Below are positions 54,785 through 63,627 of a stretch of 64,000 nt of DNA, one piece after another. The stretch is from an uncultured Thalassotalea sp. (GTDB taxonomy: Bacteria; Pseudomonadota; Gammaproteobacteria; Enterobacterales; Alteromonadaceae). Position numbers and translations under genes: made by a program. Under the pieces are notes generated by a model, which was not told the DNA's origin, did not search any database, and was given only the letters and a program-made list of their open reading frames with translations. Every line of letters begins with the position of its first letter. Position 1 is the stretch's first letter. The stretch spans positions 1-64,000 of the forward strand of contig CANLNK010000011.1 in assembly GCA_947492575.1 (NCBI GenBank), in the 5' to 3' direction.

Positions 54785-56743
54785 TTATATTGCCTCTGGT
54801 TTTTTGATGCCATAACCTTGATAGTAATCGACAAAGAGCGTTTTCAGCTGTTCGCGTTGACTATCCGTTTCTACCATTTCTGCAATCACTGTTATGTTTA
54901 AACTATGGGCGATATTCGTCAGTGATTGAATAAACAGCTGATTTTCTGAAGACTTTTCAACTTGCAAACAATAGCTGCCATCTATTTTCACATGCGTTGG
55001 CTTAATACGCATTAAATGGCTAAAAGACGAGGTACTGGCACCAAACCTTTCGATAGTTATTTTGCAGCCAAGCAATTTAAGCTGTTCTAATAATTCCAGC
55101 ACATTCTCGGCGTGATAATTTAAGCTTTCTTCATTTATTTCGAACGTTATCAGATTTGCAATCTCGTTATGAGACTCGATCTGGTTAATTAACCAGTGGC
55201 TAAATGAACGTGCTTTTAGGGATGCTGTGCTTACATTAATGGCAAATTGTTTTTTGTTTTTGGCAATACTTTCCAATGCTTTTGAGATCACCATTTGGTC
55301 AAGTTGAACAGCAAGGTTTAGCCTTTCAGCAACTCGTACAAGCTTGCCAACAGGAATCGCGTTGTTGTCATCCTTACTGGTAAATCGAGCAAATAGCTCT
55401 TGGTAAGCGACTTTGCCATCAACATCACATATATCCTGAGCAACGAAACTCACCTGTTTCTGATTTAGAATGTGCTCTAGCTCACCTTTCCATTTGGTAG
55501 ACCCCTGTGGCAGTGATGAGTCGGAAGAAAAAGCCCAACCTAAATGACTTTCTTGAGCTGCAACTAATGCATTATCAGCCATCGACATAATGGTACCTAG
55601 CTCGCCATTTACTTCATAAGGAGTGGCGCCTAGACAAGCGAAGCTTTTACCGGAAATTGCCGCGCCTGTTGTGTCGTTCGAAATATATGCGCCTTCTTGG
55701 AAGCGGTTCATCAGGCTTTCTATAAGCTGTTGGCAAATAGCTTTTTCATCGTCATCAATGAGTATAGCGAATTCTCCACCAGTTAAACGGTAAGCTTTGA
55801 CCATCGTATCCTCTGGCGACTGCTTGATGGTTTCTTTGATTGCTTTGGTAGCTTCAAGTACGTAATTATCGCCAGCAACATAGCCATTTGCTTTGTTAAT
55901 TGTATCTAAACTCATTAAGCGAACAATGACCAAGTAACCAGCATGTGCTTGTTCTTGATTGCTGAGAATAGAAGAAAACTGGTTATTAAAAGCGCGTCTA
56001 TTATTGAGCTGAGTCAGTTCGTCGACAAATGCATATTTTTGGTATTTTTCGGTTTGTTCACTTAAGTCGTTAAACATCTTTTGTAAGATGTGCGACATTC
56101 TATTCATCGCTTTAACAAACAAGTTAAGCTCTACTGGCTTAGGAATATCACTTACTTGGACAAAGTTGCCCTGACAAATTTCATCCGCTTGTTTTGCGGC
56201 ACGTTTTATTGGCGTTGTAATGGTTCTGAGTACGAAAAACACTAACGTTCCAGCAAAAACGAATAGTCCTAAGATCATCCAGAAGCTGTTAACTGCACTG
56301 TGCCATAGTTTTAAATAACCAAAACCAGGGTGGCTGGTGATGGCGAGTGTTTTAGGTTTCACCCAGCCATCGAATACTTCAGTTTCGGCCATTGGTGGAG
56401 TTAACGGAAAAAGTTGAATAAACCATTGAGGGACTTGATCTAACTCGATTGGGTTATGTCGCTCTAGCATGACACTGCCGTCACTATTTGTCAGGACTAC
56501 GTGTTGATAGTAGCCGCTATCGAAAATTGCGCTAACCATACTATCAATGGTCGCCATTTCTTCTTCTATACCGACAAAAGGTGCAATTGACAGACCGAGT
56601 GATGTCGCCGTATCTTGCGCATGAGACTCTAGTTGACGGTCTATAAAATGGCTTGTATTGACGACATTAATCCATACGGTACTGAGAAAAACTAAAGATA
56701 AAACGGATATTAGTCCTAAATATAAACGTTTAGATAAACTCAT
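54785..56743 (-). CDS. lapD: LapD-type c-di-GMP receptor (degenerate GGDEF-EAL)
   Basis: A 652-residue inner-membrane protein: TM1 (8-27), a periplasmic LapD/MoxY-type domain, TM2 (about 152-172) and HAMP, a GGDEF domain whose active site is degenerate (RLTGGEFAIL), and an EAL domain whose signature is degenerate (YQELFARF). This marks a receptor rather than an enzyme. In Pseudomonas, LapD bound to c-di-GMP sequesters LapG and so keeps surface adhesins attached. lapG lies directly upstream (34 bp), confirming the pair. Confidence 0.9.
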   Translation of the reverse strand: MSLSKRLYLGLISVLSLVFLSTVWINVVNTSHFIDRQLESHAQDTATSLGLSIAPFVGIEEEMATIDSMVSAIFDSGYYQHVVLTNSDGSVMLERHNPIELDQVPQWFIQLFPLTPPMAETEVFDGWVKPKTLAITSHPGFGYLKLWHSAVNSFWMILGLFVFAGTLVFFVLRTITTPIKRAAKQADEICQGNFVQVSDIPKPVELNLFVKAMNRMSHILQKMFNDLSEQTEKYQKYAFVDELTQLNNRRAFNNQFSSILSNQEQAHAGYLVIVRLMSLDTINKANGYVAGDNYVLEATKAIKETIKQSPEDTMVKAYRLTGGEFAILIDDDEKAICQQLIESLMNRFQEGAYISNDTTGAAISGKSFACLGATPYEVNGELGTIMSMADNALVAAQESHLGWAFSSDSSLPQGSTKWKGELEHILNQKQVSFVAQDICDVDGKVAYQELFARFTSKDDNNAIPVGKLVRVAERLNLAVQLDQMVISKALESIAKNKKQFAINVSTASLKARSFSHWLINQIESHNEIANLITFEINEESLNYHAENVLELLEQLKLLGCKITIERFGASTSSFSHLMRIKPTHVKIDGSYCLQVEKSSENQLFIQSLTNIAHSLNITVIAEMVETDSQREQLKTLFVDYYQGYGIKKPEAI

Positions 56744-56777
56744 ATTTTTCTTCTTCTAATTGTCTAGTAGTCATTGT

Positions 56778-57440
56778 TTATTCGCCATGTTCAATGCGGT
56801 TGATAATATCTTGCCATGAACTATGGCTACCTTTTTCTTTAATCTTTCTGCCGCGCCCTTGTGCTTTTGCCGCCCAGAGGCCGTCAGCATTGAAGCTATA
56901 GATAGGTTTCAGGTCTCGACGGTAACTTGCGGGTAGTATTTTTCGATTGATGTTGTCTAATACTAACGGCATTGCATCAGGTGTCTCAAAATATGCAAGC
57001 ACCATATGCGATTGCCGGATACGGAGTGCACGGACATACATTAATCTAAGTTTATCTTCTTCTATGCCCAGTGCTCTAAGAGTGAAGTACTTAGCAATGG
57101 TAAAGTCTTCACAATCCCCAGCATTCTTTCCGAGAAATTCAACGGGTGTAGCCCAATAGTCTTTTTGTCCCCAGACTCTTTCATCTTCGACGAATCGAAC
57201 TTCGTTAAAAAAACGATTCACGCGTGTGAGCTTTTCTTTTTCAGAATCTTGCTGTGCGTCGTCGACGAGTGTTTGCCATTCTTCCACTCGCTCCTTTGCA
57301 TCTTCGCCATATTGTTGCTCTACACGTTCCAACAAACCTTCCGGGAAAATATTAATAGGAGTGTTGGCGAGTAGGTAGAAACCAACTAATGCGAAGTTGA
57401 ATGCAATAACAAGCTTTGCAATTTTGGCTACCGAGGGCAA
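56778..57440 (-). CDS. lapG: LapG-type periplasmic cysteine protease
   Basis: A 220-residue bacterial transglutaminase-like cysteine peptidase. An N-terminal hydrophobic signal/anchor is followed by the catalytic triad C110 (NAGDCEDF), H145 (QSHMVLAY) and D162 (LVLDNIN). Flanking D109 and E111 match the calcium-binding pair of P. fluorescens LapG. It releases RTX-type adhesins by cutting near their N-termini. Start is a TTG at 57440. The adhesin and its type I secretion genes are not in this window. Confidence 0.92.
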   Translation of the reverse strand: MPSVAKIAKLVIAFNFALVGFYLLANTPINIFPEGLLERVEQQYGEDAKERVEEWQTLVDDAQQDSEKEKLTRVNRFFNEVRFVEDERVWGQKDYWATPVEFLGKNAGDCEDFTIAKYFTLRALGIEEDKLRLMYVRALRIRQSHMVLAYFETPDAMPLVLDNINRKILPASYRRDLKPIYSFNADGLWAAKAQGRGRKIKEKGSHSSWQDIINRIEHGE

Positions 57441-57593
57441 GGAAATGTGCTCATATCAAATAAGTTTAAAGGGAAAAGAAACGCTTAGCTTTTTACATCT
57501 TATTGCATACGAGCTTAATTACTATCACAAAATCTATCAAGTAGCGTTTCATCACAGGATTAAGTTGCTGCCAATACAACTCCATATTTGAAT

Positions 57594-57630
57594 AAAAAAA
57601 ATCCCGCTCTGCATAAGCATTGCGGGATTT
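57594..57630 (-). terminator. Terminator of the PEP-CTERM gene
   Basis: AAATCCCGC and GCGGGATTT pair across a 15-nt loop, with seven T's following on the minus strand, 20 bp past the stop. Confidence 0.85.
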
Positions 57631-57649
57631 AATTATTCTGTTAATGCAA

Positions 57650-58324
57650 CTATTTGCTTTTAAAGCGTCTCGTGGCCACTAAAATTAATGCTAGACCAAA
57701 TAGCATAATCGCATTCGGCTCAGGCACTTTAACGGCAGTGATTACACGTAGTTGGTCAGCATAAGGCGCTCGAACAAACAGTTCTAAGTCAATCTGGCTG
57801 CCGCTTACTACAAAGCTGTCCTGTGTGTTATTTGTACTTGAATTAAATACATCTTCTAGTTCCAAACCTCGTCCATCAATGTTATCAGAGTAAATGATAT
57901 CAGGATGACCTAAAAAATCTGACTTATCGAGTAAGTTTTGTGAATTTGGAAAGGTTAATTGGTTGCTTCTGTAACCTGACCATATTACAGCCAAAATTTC
58001 TGTACCGAAGTCGTAGCTACCGCTTGCGGAGAAAGAACCAAGGTCATAATTGTCACCTACAGCATCAAAATTGAAAATGTAGCTGTTGAGTTCGGTACCA
58101 GCTGCAAGCACACCACTTAGGCCTGTAGATGCAAGATAGTCAACGCTAAGGTCTTCACTTAGTGTGACGTTTTGCTGCTCTGTATAAAGAAAGATATCGG
58201 TGTTACTTTCGGGTTGAGCATTCGGCAAAAGTGATGAAGGAGTTGTGTCACTGACGATAATACCTGCTTGTGCATTAGTCGCAAGTAACAAGGCTACTAA
58301 CAAAAATAATGTACTTCTGATCAT
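57650..58324 (-). CDS. PEP-CTERM sorting-domain protein
   Basis: A 224-residue exported protein with signal peptide (MIRSTLFLLVALLLATNAQA) from the ATG at 58324 and the C-terminal tripartite PEP-CTERM sorting signal (VPEPNAIMLFGLALILVATR, then RFKSK). PEP-CTERM proteins are processed by exosortase (XrtA) and accompany exopolysaccharide loci. The middle is beta-rich with no named domain. Exosortase is not in the window. Confidence 0.85.
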   Translation of the reverse strand: MIRSTLFLLVALLLATNAQAGIIVSDTTPSSLLPNAQPESNTDIFLYTEQQNVTLSEDLSVDYLASTGLSGVLAAGTELNSYIFNFDAVGDNYDLGSFSASGSYDFGTEILAVIWSGYRSNQLTFPNSQNLLDKSDFLGHPDIIYSDNIDGRGLELEDVFNSSTNNTQDSFVVSGSQIDLELFVRAPYADQLRVITAVKVPEPNAIMLFGLALILVATRRFKSK

Positions 58325-58668
58325 TTTTTTAATCCTAAACGGTATACAGCTACAGTCATATTCAAGGCTCAAATAATACGTTGAATCGACTATGATTCCT
58401 ACCAATTATGCAGTAAAAACAAAATATTAGTTTCGTTTTATGCATAATTACTCTATTTACTGCTACGGCATGCAATTACTGTTCCTTTTTGTGAAACTTC
58501 AATTTAAACAGTATTTTACTTTGTTTGATATATTACGCCCTGAACTAAAAAGCTTAAGGTGTAAAATATTTCGACATAGACGGAAGCATCTATACTCAAT
58601 AGCTTATTTGTTTACATAAGTATCGCTTTTGTTTTAGTTTATGTCTTTTATTGCCATTTGGATAGCCA
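58325..58668. other. Divergent intergenic region before the polysaccharide cluster
   Basis: AT-rich 344-bp gap between the minus-strand PEP-CTERM gene and the plus-strand glycosyltransferase. No gene or strong hairpin is visible, and I could not find a properly phased sigma-54 pair. It must hold both promoters. Confidence 0.5.
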
Positions 58669-59400
58669 ATGAAAGTTACTGTAGTTACTGCGGTATTAAA
58701 TGGTGTGTCAACGATTGCTGATTGTGTTGCGTCAGTGCGTGCGCAAAGTTATGCCAATATTGAGCACCTTGTGGTTGATGGTGGCTCTACAGATGGCACC
58801 ATTGAGCTGCTGGAATCTATGGGTGTTTCTTCTATTTCTTCACATGACACCGGTATATATGACGCTTTCAATAAAGGTATTAGGTTAGCTACCGGTGATG
58901 TCATCCATATATTGAATGCGGACGACAAGTATAAAAATAACAAAGTTGTCGATGATGTAATTACCAAGCTCTCTGAAACTGGCGCAGATATTTGTCACGG
59001 AAAAATAGAACAAACCTTAGATACAGGTGAAGTGCATCGAATTGTTGGAAAAGATGTTGATTTCACTCAACTTCGAAAGAAAATGTGGGTGGCACATCCT
59101 TCCGTATTTGTGAGAAGAGATGTCTATAGCACCTATGGCTTGTACAGTGAAGGTTTTAGGATTGCTGCTGATCATGAATTTTTATTGAGAGTTTGGTCAA
59201 AAGTAAGCATCACATTTCTTCCCAATATATTAGTTACAATGAGACTCGGCGGGGCGAGCAACTCGCAGGTCGAGCTCAGTTATCGGGAGTCAATGGCTGC
59301 GTCGATTATCCATGGCGCATACCCGCTCAAAGCTGTTACTCGCTATTATTTTGAACGTGTTAAAAGCTTGCTGTTACGATGGAGAAGCAATGAGAGTTAG
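58669..59400 (+). CDS. Glycosyltransferase family 2
   Basis: A 243-residue cytoplasmic GT-A transferase, WcaA-like. VVTAVLNGVSTIADCVASV and VVDGGSTDGTIELL bind the nucleotide sugar, DxD-like NADDKY coordinates metal, and the acceptor region has FRIAADHEFLLRV. It adds a sugar to a lipid-linked polysaccharide unit. First gene of the plus-strand cluster; its stop overlaps the acetyltransferase start by 11 bp. Confidence 0.92.
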   Translation: MKVTVVTAVLNGVSTIADCVASVRAQSYANIEHLVVDGGSTDGTIELLESMGVSSISSHDTGIYDAFNKGIRLATGDVIHILNADDKYKNNKVVDDVITKLSETGADICHGKIEQTLDTGEVHRIVGKDVDFTQLRKKMWVAHPSVFVRRDVYSTYGLYSEGFRIAADHEFLLRVWSKVSITFLPNILVTMRLGGASNSQVELSYRESMAASIIHGAYPLKAVTRYYFERVKSLLLRWRSNES

Positions 59401-59923
59401 ACCTATTGTTGGAGGACTTCGCACTCTATCACTACTTATTTACTTAAAGCTGTTTCACAAAGCTAAAGGTTGGAAATACTTCTTTGGAAGCTGGACGAAC
59501 TTTCGAGTTGAGAAGGGAGAAATAAATCTTTCCTCAGGTGTTTGGGTTGAAGAAGGTACGCTCATTCATTGTGTCAGCGGCAACGTGTCAATCGGAGAAC
59601 GAACCTTTATTAATCGTCTAGTGACAGTGATATGTAGGGGAGGAGTGCATATTGGCAAAGATGTACTAATTGGTGATAATGTTTCTATTTACGATCATGA
59701 CCACGATACGCACACTGCTGAATTACCCTATGGACAGCAAGGCTATCGGGTAGAGGGCGTTGAGATCGGTGACAACGTTTGGGTAGGTAGCCATAGTGTG
59801 ATCCTTAAGGGCGTTACCATTGGTGCAGGCAGTGTTGTTGCTGCAGGGTCAGTAGTAAGTCAACCTATACCACAGGGTGAATTATGGGGCGGCGTGCCTG
59901 CCAAATTTATAAAAAAAATTTAA
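59390..59923 (+). CDS. Hexapeptide-repeat acetyltransferase
   Basis: A 177-residue left-handed beta-helix transferase from the ATG at 59390 (MRVRPIVGG). Hexapeptide repeats (VSIGERTFINRLVTVICRGG, VLIGDNVSIYDHDHDTH, IGAGSVVAAGSVV) and the final WGGVPAKFI are typical of WcaF/WbbJ sugar O-acetyltransferases using acetyl-CoA. It likely decorates the polysaccharide. Confidence 0.9.
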   Translation: MRVRPIVGGLRTLSLLIYLKLFHKAKGWKYFFGSWTNFRVEKGEINLSSGVWVEEGTLIHCVSGNVSIGERTFINRLVTVICRGGVHIGKDVLIGDNVSIYDHDHDTHTAELPYGQQGYRVEGVEIGDNVWVGSHSVILKGVTIGAGSVVAAGSVVSQPIPQGELWGGVPAKFIKKI

Positions 59924-59992
59924 TTTCTTCATTCATGAGTTAAAACCAGTGTCTAGCACAAGCGTTTTGCTCATAGGGCAAAAGGGAAAGTC

Positions 59993-60952
59993 TTGAAGCC
60001 AGTTTTTATATTCTGTACTCCACGCTCTGGCTCAACGTTATTGCAACGTTTGCTGGAAAGCCACCCTCAGATAGCAAGTGTGTCAGAACCTTGGATATTG
60101 TTGCCTTTTATCAATGCAACGAAACCCGAGAATATTCTCGCAAGTTACTCCCATCAAACGAGCGTTAAAGCCGTTAATAATTTCATCAATAAGTTGCCAA
60201 ATGGTCTTTATCAAGCAAAATTACGGGAGTTTGTGCTCAGTTTATATGAGGCTGCTTCAACGGGTAATGAAACTTATTTTTTAGATAAAACACCGAGGTA
60301 TTACTACATCATTGATGAAATTGCAGCATTGTTTCCCGACGCTAAGTTTATCTTTCTAAACAGGGACCCTAGAGACACGCTGGCATCTGTCATTAATACT
60401 TGGTGCAACGGTGGGTTTTTACGTTTGTATAAGCACCATGATGATCTGTATTTAGCGCCTAAGTTACTGTCGCAAGCGTATGAAAAATATACTGAGCGAT
60501 CGCTTATAGTGCATTATGAAGATTTAGTAAGTGACCACCAGTCTGTTAGTCAACGCATCTTCGAACATTTGGAGCTAGACTCATTCGAGGTAGCACTCGA
60601 ACAAACAAACATAGGGAACGCAGAACACGAGATGGGAGATAGTGTCGGCCAAAGGAAGTACACATTGCCTAGCAAAAGCTCTATTGGTAATTGGCAAAAA
60701 ACGTTTGATAACCCAGTGAGACGATGGTTTTTAAAAAGGTATCTTAAATCAGTGCTCTTAGCACAAGGTAATAACTCATATCATTCTGTGAGCGATTATG
60801 AAAAACTGGGGTATAAAGGCAACAATCGAGGAAACTTAAACCTTGTTGGTGATTTCCTTGGAATCCTTTGTCACTATGCATTATGCAATTTAAATTTATA
60901 CCTCTTATTCAATATTGGTAATAGCAATAAACGCCGTGGTTTTTACGAGTAG
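59993..60952 (+). CDS. Sulfotransferase family protein
   Basis: A 319-residue protein with the PAPS-binding loop FCTPRSGSTLLQRLL near the N-terminus and the 3'-phosphate motif FLNRDPRDTLAS. It transfers sulfate from PAPS to a sugar hydroxyl, fitting sulfated exopolysaccharides of marine bacteria. Start is a TTG at 59993 with AAAGGGAAAG before it. The next gene starts 12 bp after the stop. Confidence 0.88.
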   Translation: MKPVFIFCTPRSGSTLLQRLLESHPQIASVSEPWILLPFINATKPENILASYSHQTSVKAVNNFINKLPNGLYQAKLREFVLSLYEAASTGNETYFLDKTPRYYYIIDEIAALFPDAKFIFLNRDPRDTLASVINTWCNGGFLRLYKHHDDLYLAPKLLSQAYEKYTERSLIVHYEDLVSDHQSVSQRIFEHLELDSFEVALEQTNIGNAEHEMGDSVGQRKYTLPSKSSIGNWQKTFDNPVRRWFLKRYLKSVLLAQGNNSYHSVSDYEKLGYKGNNRGNLNLVGDFLGILCHYALCNLNLYLLFNIGNSNKRRGFYE

Positions 60953-60964
60953 AAAAGAGTAAAA

Positions 60965-62269
60965 ATGCTGTTCAAAATATTTAATACTGCTTTCATTAGA
61001 CTCGTTGGCGTCAGTATAAACTTTTTCATTACGCTGACCATAGCTCGGCAGCTCTCTGCAAGTGATGTCGGTGTCTATATCATGACCGTAACTGTGATTT
61101 TTGGCATTTCGATTTTCTTCCGTTACGGTTTTAATACAATAATTATTCGGGAAATAGCAGTCGCTCTGGATAAAGGCGAGCCAACTAGTGCGGTAAAACT
61201 TTATCAAAGCTTAATCACTTTTAGTATTTGTAGCAGTGTCATTTTTTCTCTCTTTTTCGTCACTTTTTTATTAAGTTATGATTCAGTATCAAATTGGCTG
61301 GAAGAACGATTAATACTGAAGATGGCAATTGTTTGTATCCCTTTAATTGTTTCAGTGCAGCTGCTCGCTGCGGTATTACTCGCCTCAAGTCGTCCTAAAT
61401 TGTCGGCGTTTATCGAAGTCACGCTTTTACCAATAGTGTTAATTGTCTTAATTTTGATGGCTGGAAGAGAGGAGTTATCTTTAAAGTATGTTGGCGATTC
61501 TTATGTGGTTGCCTCTGGCGCAACCTGTGTTTTATCTCTAATTTTCGTTTTAAAGTTAAAAGAGGCAACGCAAAAATCACTATACAGTTTGAGTGTAGTT
61601 AAGCAGCATCTTAAATCAGGCTTACACTTTTTACTTCATGATGCGGTTATTTACTTTGTAAGTTCGTTACCACTTATAATGCTGAGTATCTACGGTAGTA
61701 ATATGGAAGTGGGAATTTTTGGCGTTTTAGTTCGCACCATAGCCTTACTGGCGATAGTTGCAACAGTTATTAACTCGTTGATTGCCCCGAAGTTGGCTAC
61801 TTACTGGCATAGAAATGAAGTGACTCTGCTCCTAAATGTGTACTTATTTGCCGTTGCAATATTTGCACTATTACTTTTTGTTGTCATGCCAAGCTGTATA
61901 TTGTTTTCTGAGTACTATTTGTCTATTTTTGGAAGTGAGTTTGTAGGCAGTGAGCACTTACTCGTTATCATAGTATTTGCTCAGTTAATAGCTATGCTCA
62001 TAGGGCCATCTGTATTAGTTATTTCTATGATGCGATCCGATGAAACAGTCTTTAAGATGTCATTGGTCACTCTCTGCTTAGTTTCGGTCCTGTGCATTGT
62101 TTTTATTCCTTGGTTGGGATTGATGGGAGCCGTAATTGCTGCCAGCCTTTCGAACATTGGCCAAAAGCTAATATCGCTTAGATTTCTTTTTGCATTATTG
62201 CCGGATGGATCTTTCAGGGATTATAGACCTTCGCTTAAACAAATAATAAAAACCGCAAAAGAGTTGTGA
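60965..62269 (+). CDS. Polysaccharide flippase (Wzx-like)
   Basis: A 434-residue protein with about 12 membrane segments; N-terminal pattern TIARQLSASDVGVYIMTVTVIFG typical of the MATE/Wzx (Polysacc_synt) superfamily. It flips lipid-linked repeat units across the inner membrane. It belongs with the surrounding transferases and the possible polymerase at the window end, implying a Wzx/Wzy-dependent pathway. Confidence 0.88.
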   Translation: MLFKIFNTAFIRLVGVSINFFITLTIARQLSASDVGVYIMTVTVIFGISIFFRYGFNTIIIREIAVALDKGEPTSAVKLYQSLITFSICSSVIFSLFFVTFLLSYDSVSNWLEERLILKMAIVCIPLIVSVQLLAAVLLASSRPKLSAFIEVTLLPIVLIVLILMAGREELSLKYVGDSYVVASGATCVLSLIFVLKLKEATQKSLYSLSVVKQHLKSGLHFLLHDAVIYFVSSLPLIMLSIYGSNMEVGIFGVLVRTIALLAIVATVINSLIAPKLATYWHRNEVTLLLNVYLFAVAIFALLLFVVMPSCILFSEYYLSIFGSEFVGSEHLLVIIVFAQLIAMLIGPSVLVISMMRSDETVFKMSLVTLCLVSVLCIVFIPWLGLMGAVIAASLSNIGQKLISLRFLFALLPDGSFRDYRPSLKQIIKTAKEL

Positions 62270-62715
62270 TGGTATTTTCTCTAGTTCCTATTAAGTTCAG
62301 CAGTTTTGATGCATTCTATTTATATGCAGAGTAGGCCTCTTTCAATATGTTTCGGATGAAAAATAAGGCGTCGACTTTGTTGGATATATCGTACATCAAC
62401 TCGAAAATCTTTGAACTTGTGATGTTATCTGATAAGTTCCGTTACATATGGCAAGAGGATAATTTGTGGAGACAAAATGTCGATCGTACGACTTTATAAA
62501 CGTTCCTCGTTGATGGTTAGGTAATGGTGAAGACCTTTAAAATAAAGTGATGTCTAATGCTCATTACATCAAGGTCCATCGGCAAGAATTAGTTGAGGTG
62601 TATTATCCAGGCGATTTAAAATCATTTATTTCTAACTGTCTTGTGAAAGGGCAGTCAATATCCGCCAATCATGAACTTTATTGGCTGACAAGCATTTCAA
62701 GTAACAAGGCACCTT
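62270..62715 (+). other. Gap in the polysaccharide cluster, possible decayed gene
   Basis: 446 bp separate the flippase from the next transferase in an otherwise compact cluster. It contains two short frames, 62347-62499 (50 aa, MFRMKNKASTLLDISYINSK...) and 62547-62735, neither with recognisable motifs or good ribosome sites. A decayed gene or regulatory spacer is possible; I cannot identify an ancestor. Confidence 0.4.
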
Positions 62716-63582
62716 ATGAAAAGCACTTCATCTAATCATTGCTTATTTTCCGTAGTTATCGCTACATATAACTCTGCAGCTACCTTAGACGGGTGTTTGA
62801 AGAGCCTTCTAGAGCAATCTTTTGACAGCTTCGAGGTACTCATTAGCGACGGAGGCTCTACCGATAATACGATGGAAATTGCCGCTGAGTATAGGGAGAT
62901 TGTAAGCTATGCCCAGTCAGCGCCAGATAAAGGGATTTACGATGCTTGGAACAAGGCACTACCAAATGTAAAAGGAAAGTGGGTACTCTTTCTTGGATCC
63001 GACGATTGCTTAGCAGACAATAACGTTTTACAGGCATTGTCTGAGAAAGCTGCATTAACATCTTCCGAAACGCTTTTCATATTCTCTGAAGTTCAGATGG
63101 TAGAGAGCATCAACTCAATGAGAAAAACCGAAATTATAGGCCAAGAGAGCCTGAATTTTTACCGCACTCGCTTCCTCGATGAGATGCTTTTTTCACATAC
63201 GGGCTGCCTGCATAGATCAGACACCTTTAACACGTTTGGCTTATTTGATATCGGCTTTAGAATTGGCGGTGACTACGATTTTTTATTGCGCAGCATTGAA
63301 AAAGACGTAATGAAAATTGATAAGCATGAACGGGTAGCCATTGTTATGGGGCAGGGAGGAAGCTCTAGCAGCTACAAAACGAGAGTACTGACCTATCAAG
63401 AAGCAATCAAAGCAAGGAAAAAAAATGGTATCAGTCACTTATCAAAGATCTTGCACTATCGCTTATTTGTTTCTTACGTTGTTTATTTTATTAATAAATT
63501 ATTTGGTAATAAGATGCTTATAACGCTTTCAAACATATACAGAGTAATGCTAGGGAAGCCAAAGCGTAATAGCTATGACTAG
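62716..63582 (+). CDS. Glycosyltransferase family 2
   Basis: A 288-residue GT-A transferase: SVVIATYNSAATLDGCLKSL, LISDGGSTDNTMEI, metal motif LGSDDCLADN, and GFRIGGDYDFLLRS near the acceptor site. It is a paralogue of the transferase at 58669 (similar spacing of motifs) with a longer basic C-terminus for membrane association. The ATG at 62716 is preceded only by a weak ribosome site. Confidence 0.92.
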   Translation: MKSTSSNHCLFSVVIATYNSAATLDGCLKSLLEQSFDSFEVLISDGGSTDNTMEIAAEYREIVSYAQSAPDKGIYDAWNKALPNVKGKWVLFLGSDDCLADNNVLQALSEKAALTSSETLFIFSEVQMVESINSMRKTEIIGQESLNFYRTRFLDEMLFSHTGCLHRSDTFNTFGLFDIGFRIGGDYDFLLRSIEKDVMKIDKHERVAIVMGQGGSSSSYKTRVLTYQEAIKARKKNGISHLSKILHYRLFVSYVVYFINKLFGNKMLITLSNIYRVMLGKPKRNSYD

Positions 63583-63627
63583 TGCATATAATACAGCCGC
63601 TATCAGAGAGCGCTATTTAGCTAAATT

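Noticed and set aside
57397-57591. 64-codon plus-strand ORF next to lapG
   Set aside because: It overlaps the lapG 5' end and has no ribosome site or domain.
62547-62735. 62-codon ORF before the second GT2
   Set aside because: It overlaps the GT2 start, lacks motifs and a clear ribosome site; noted only as part of the gap.
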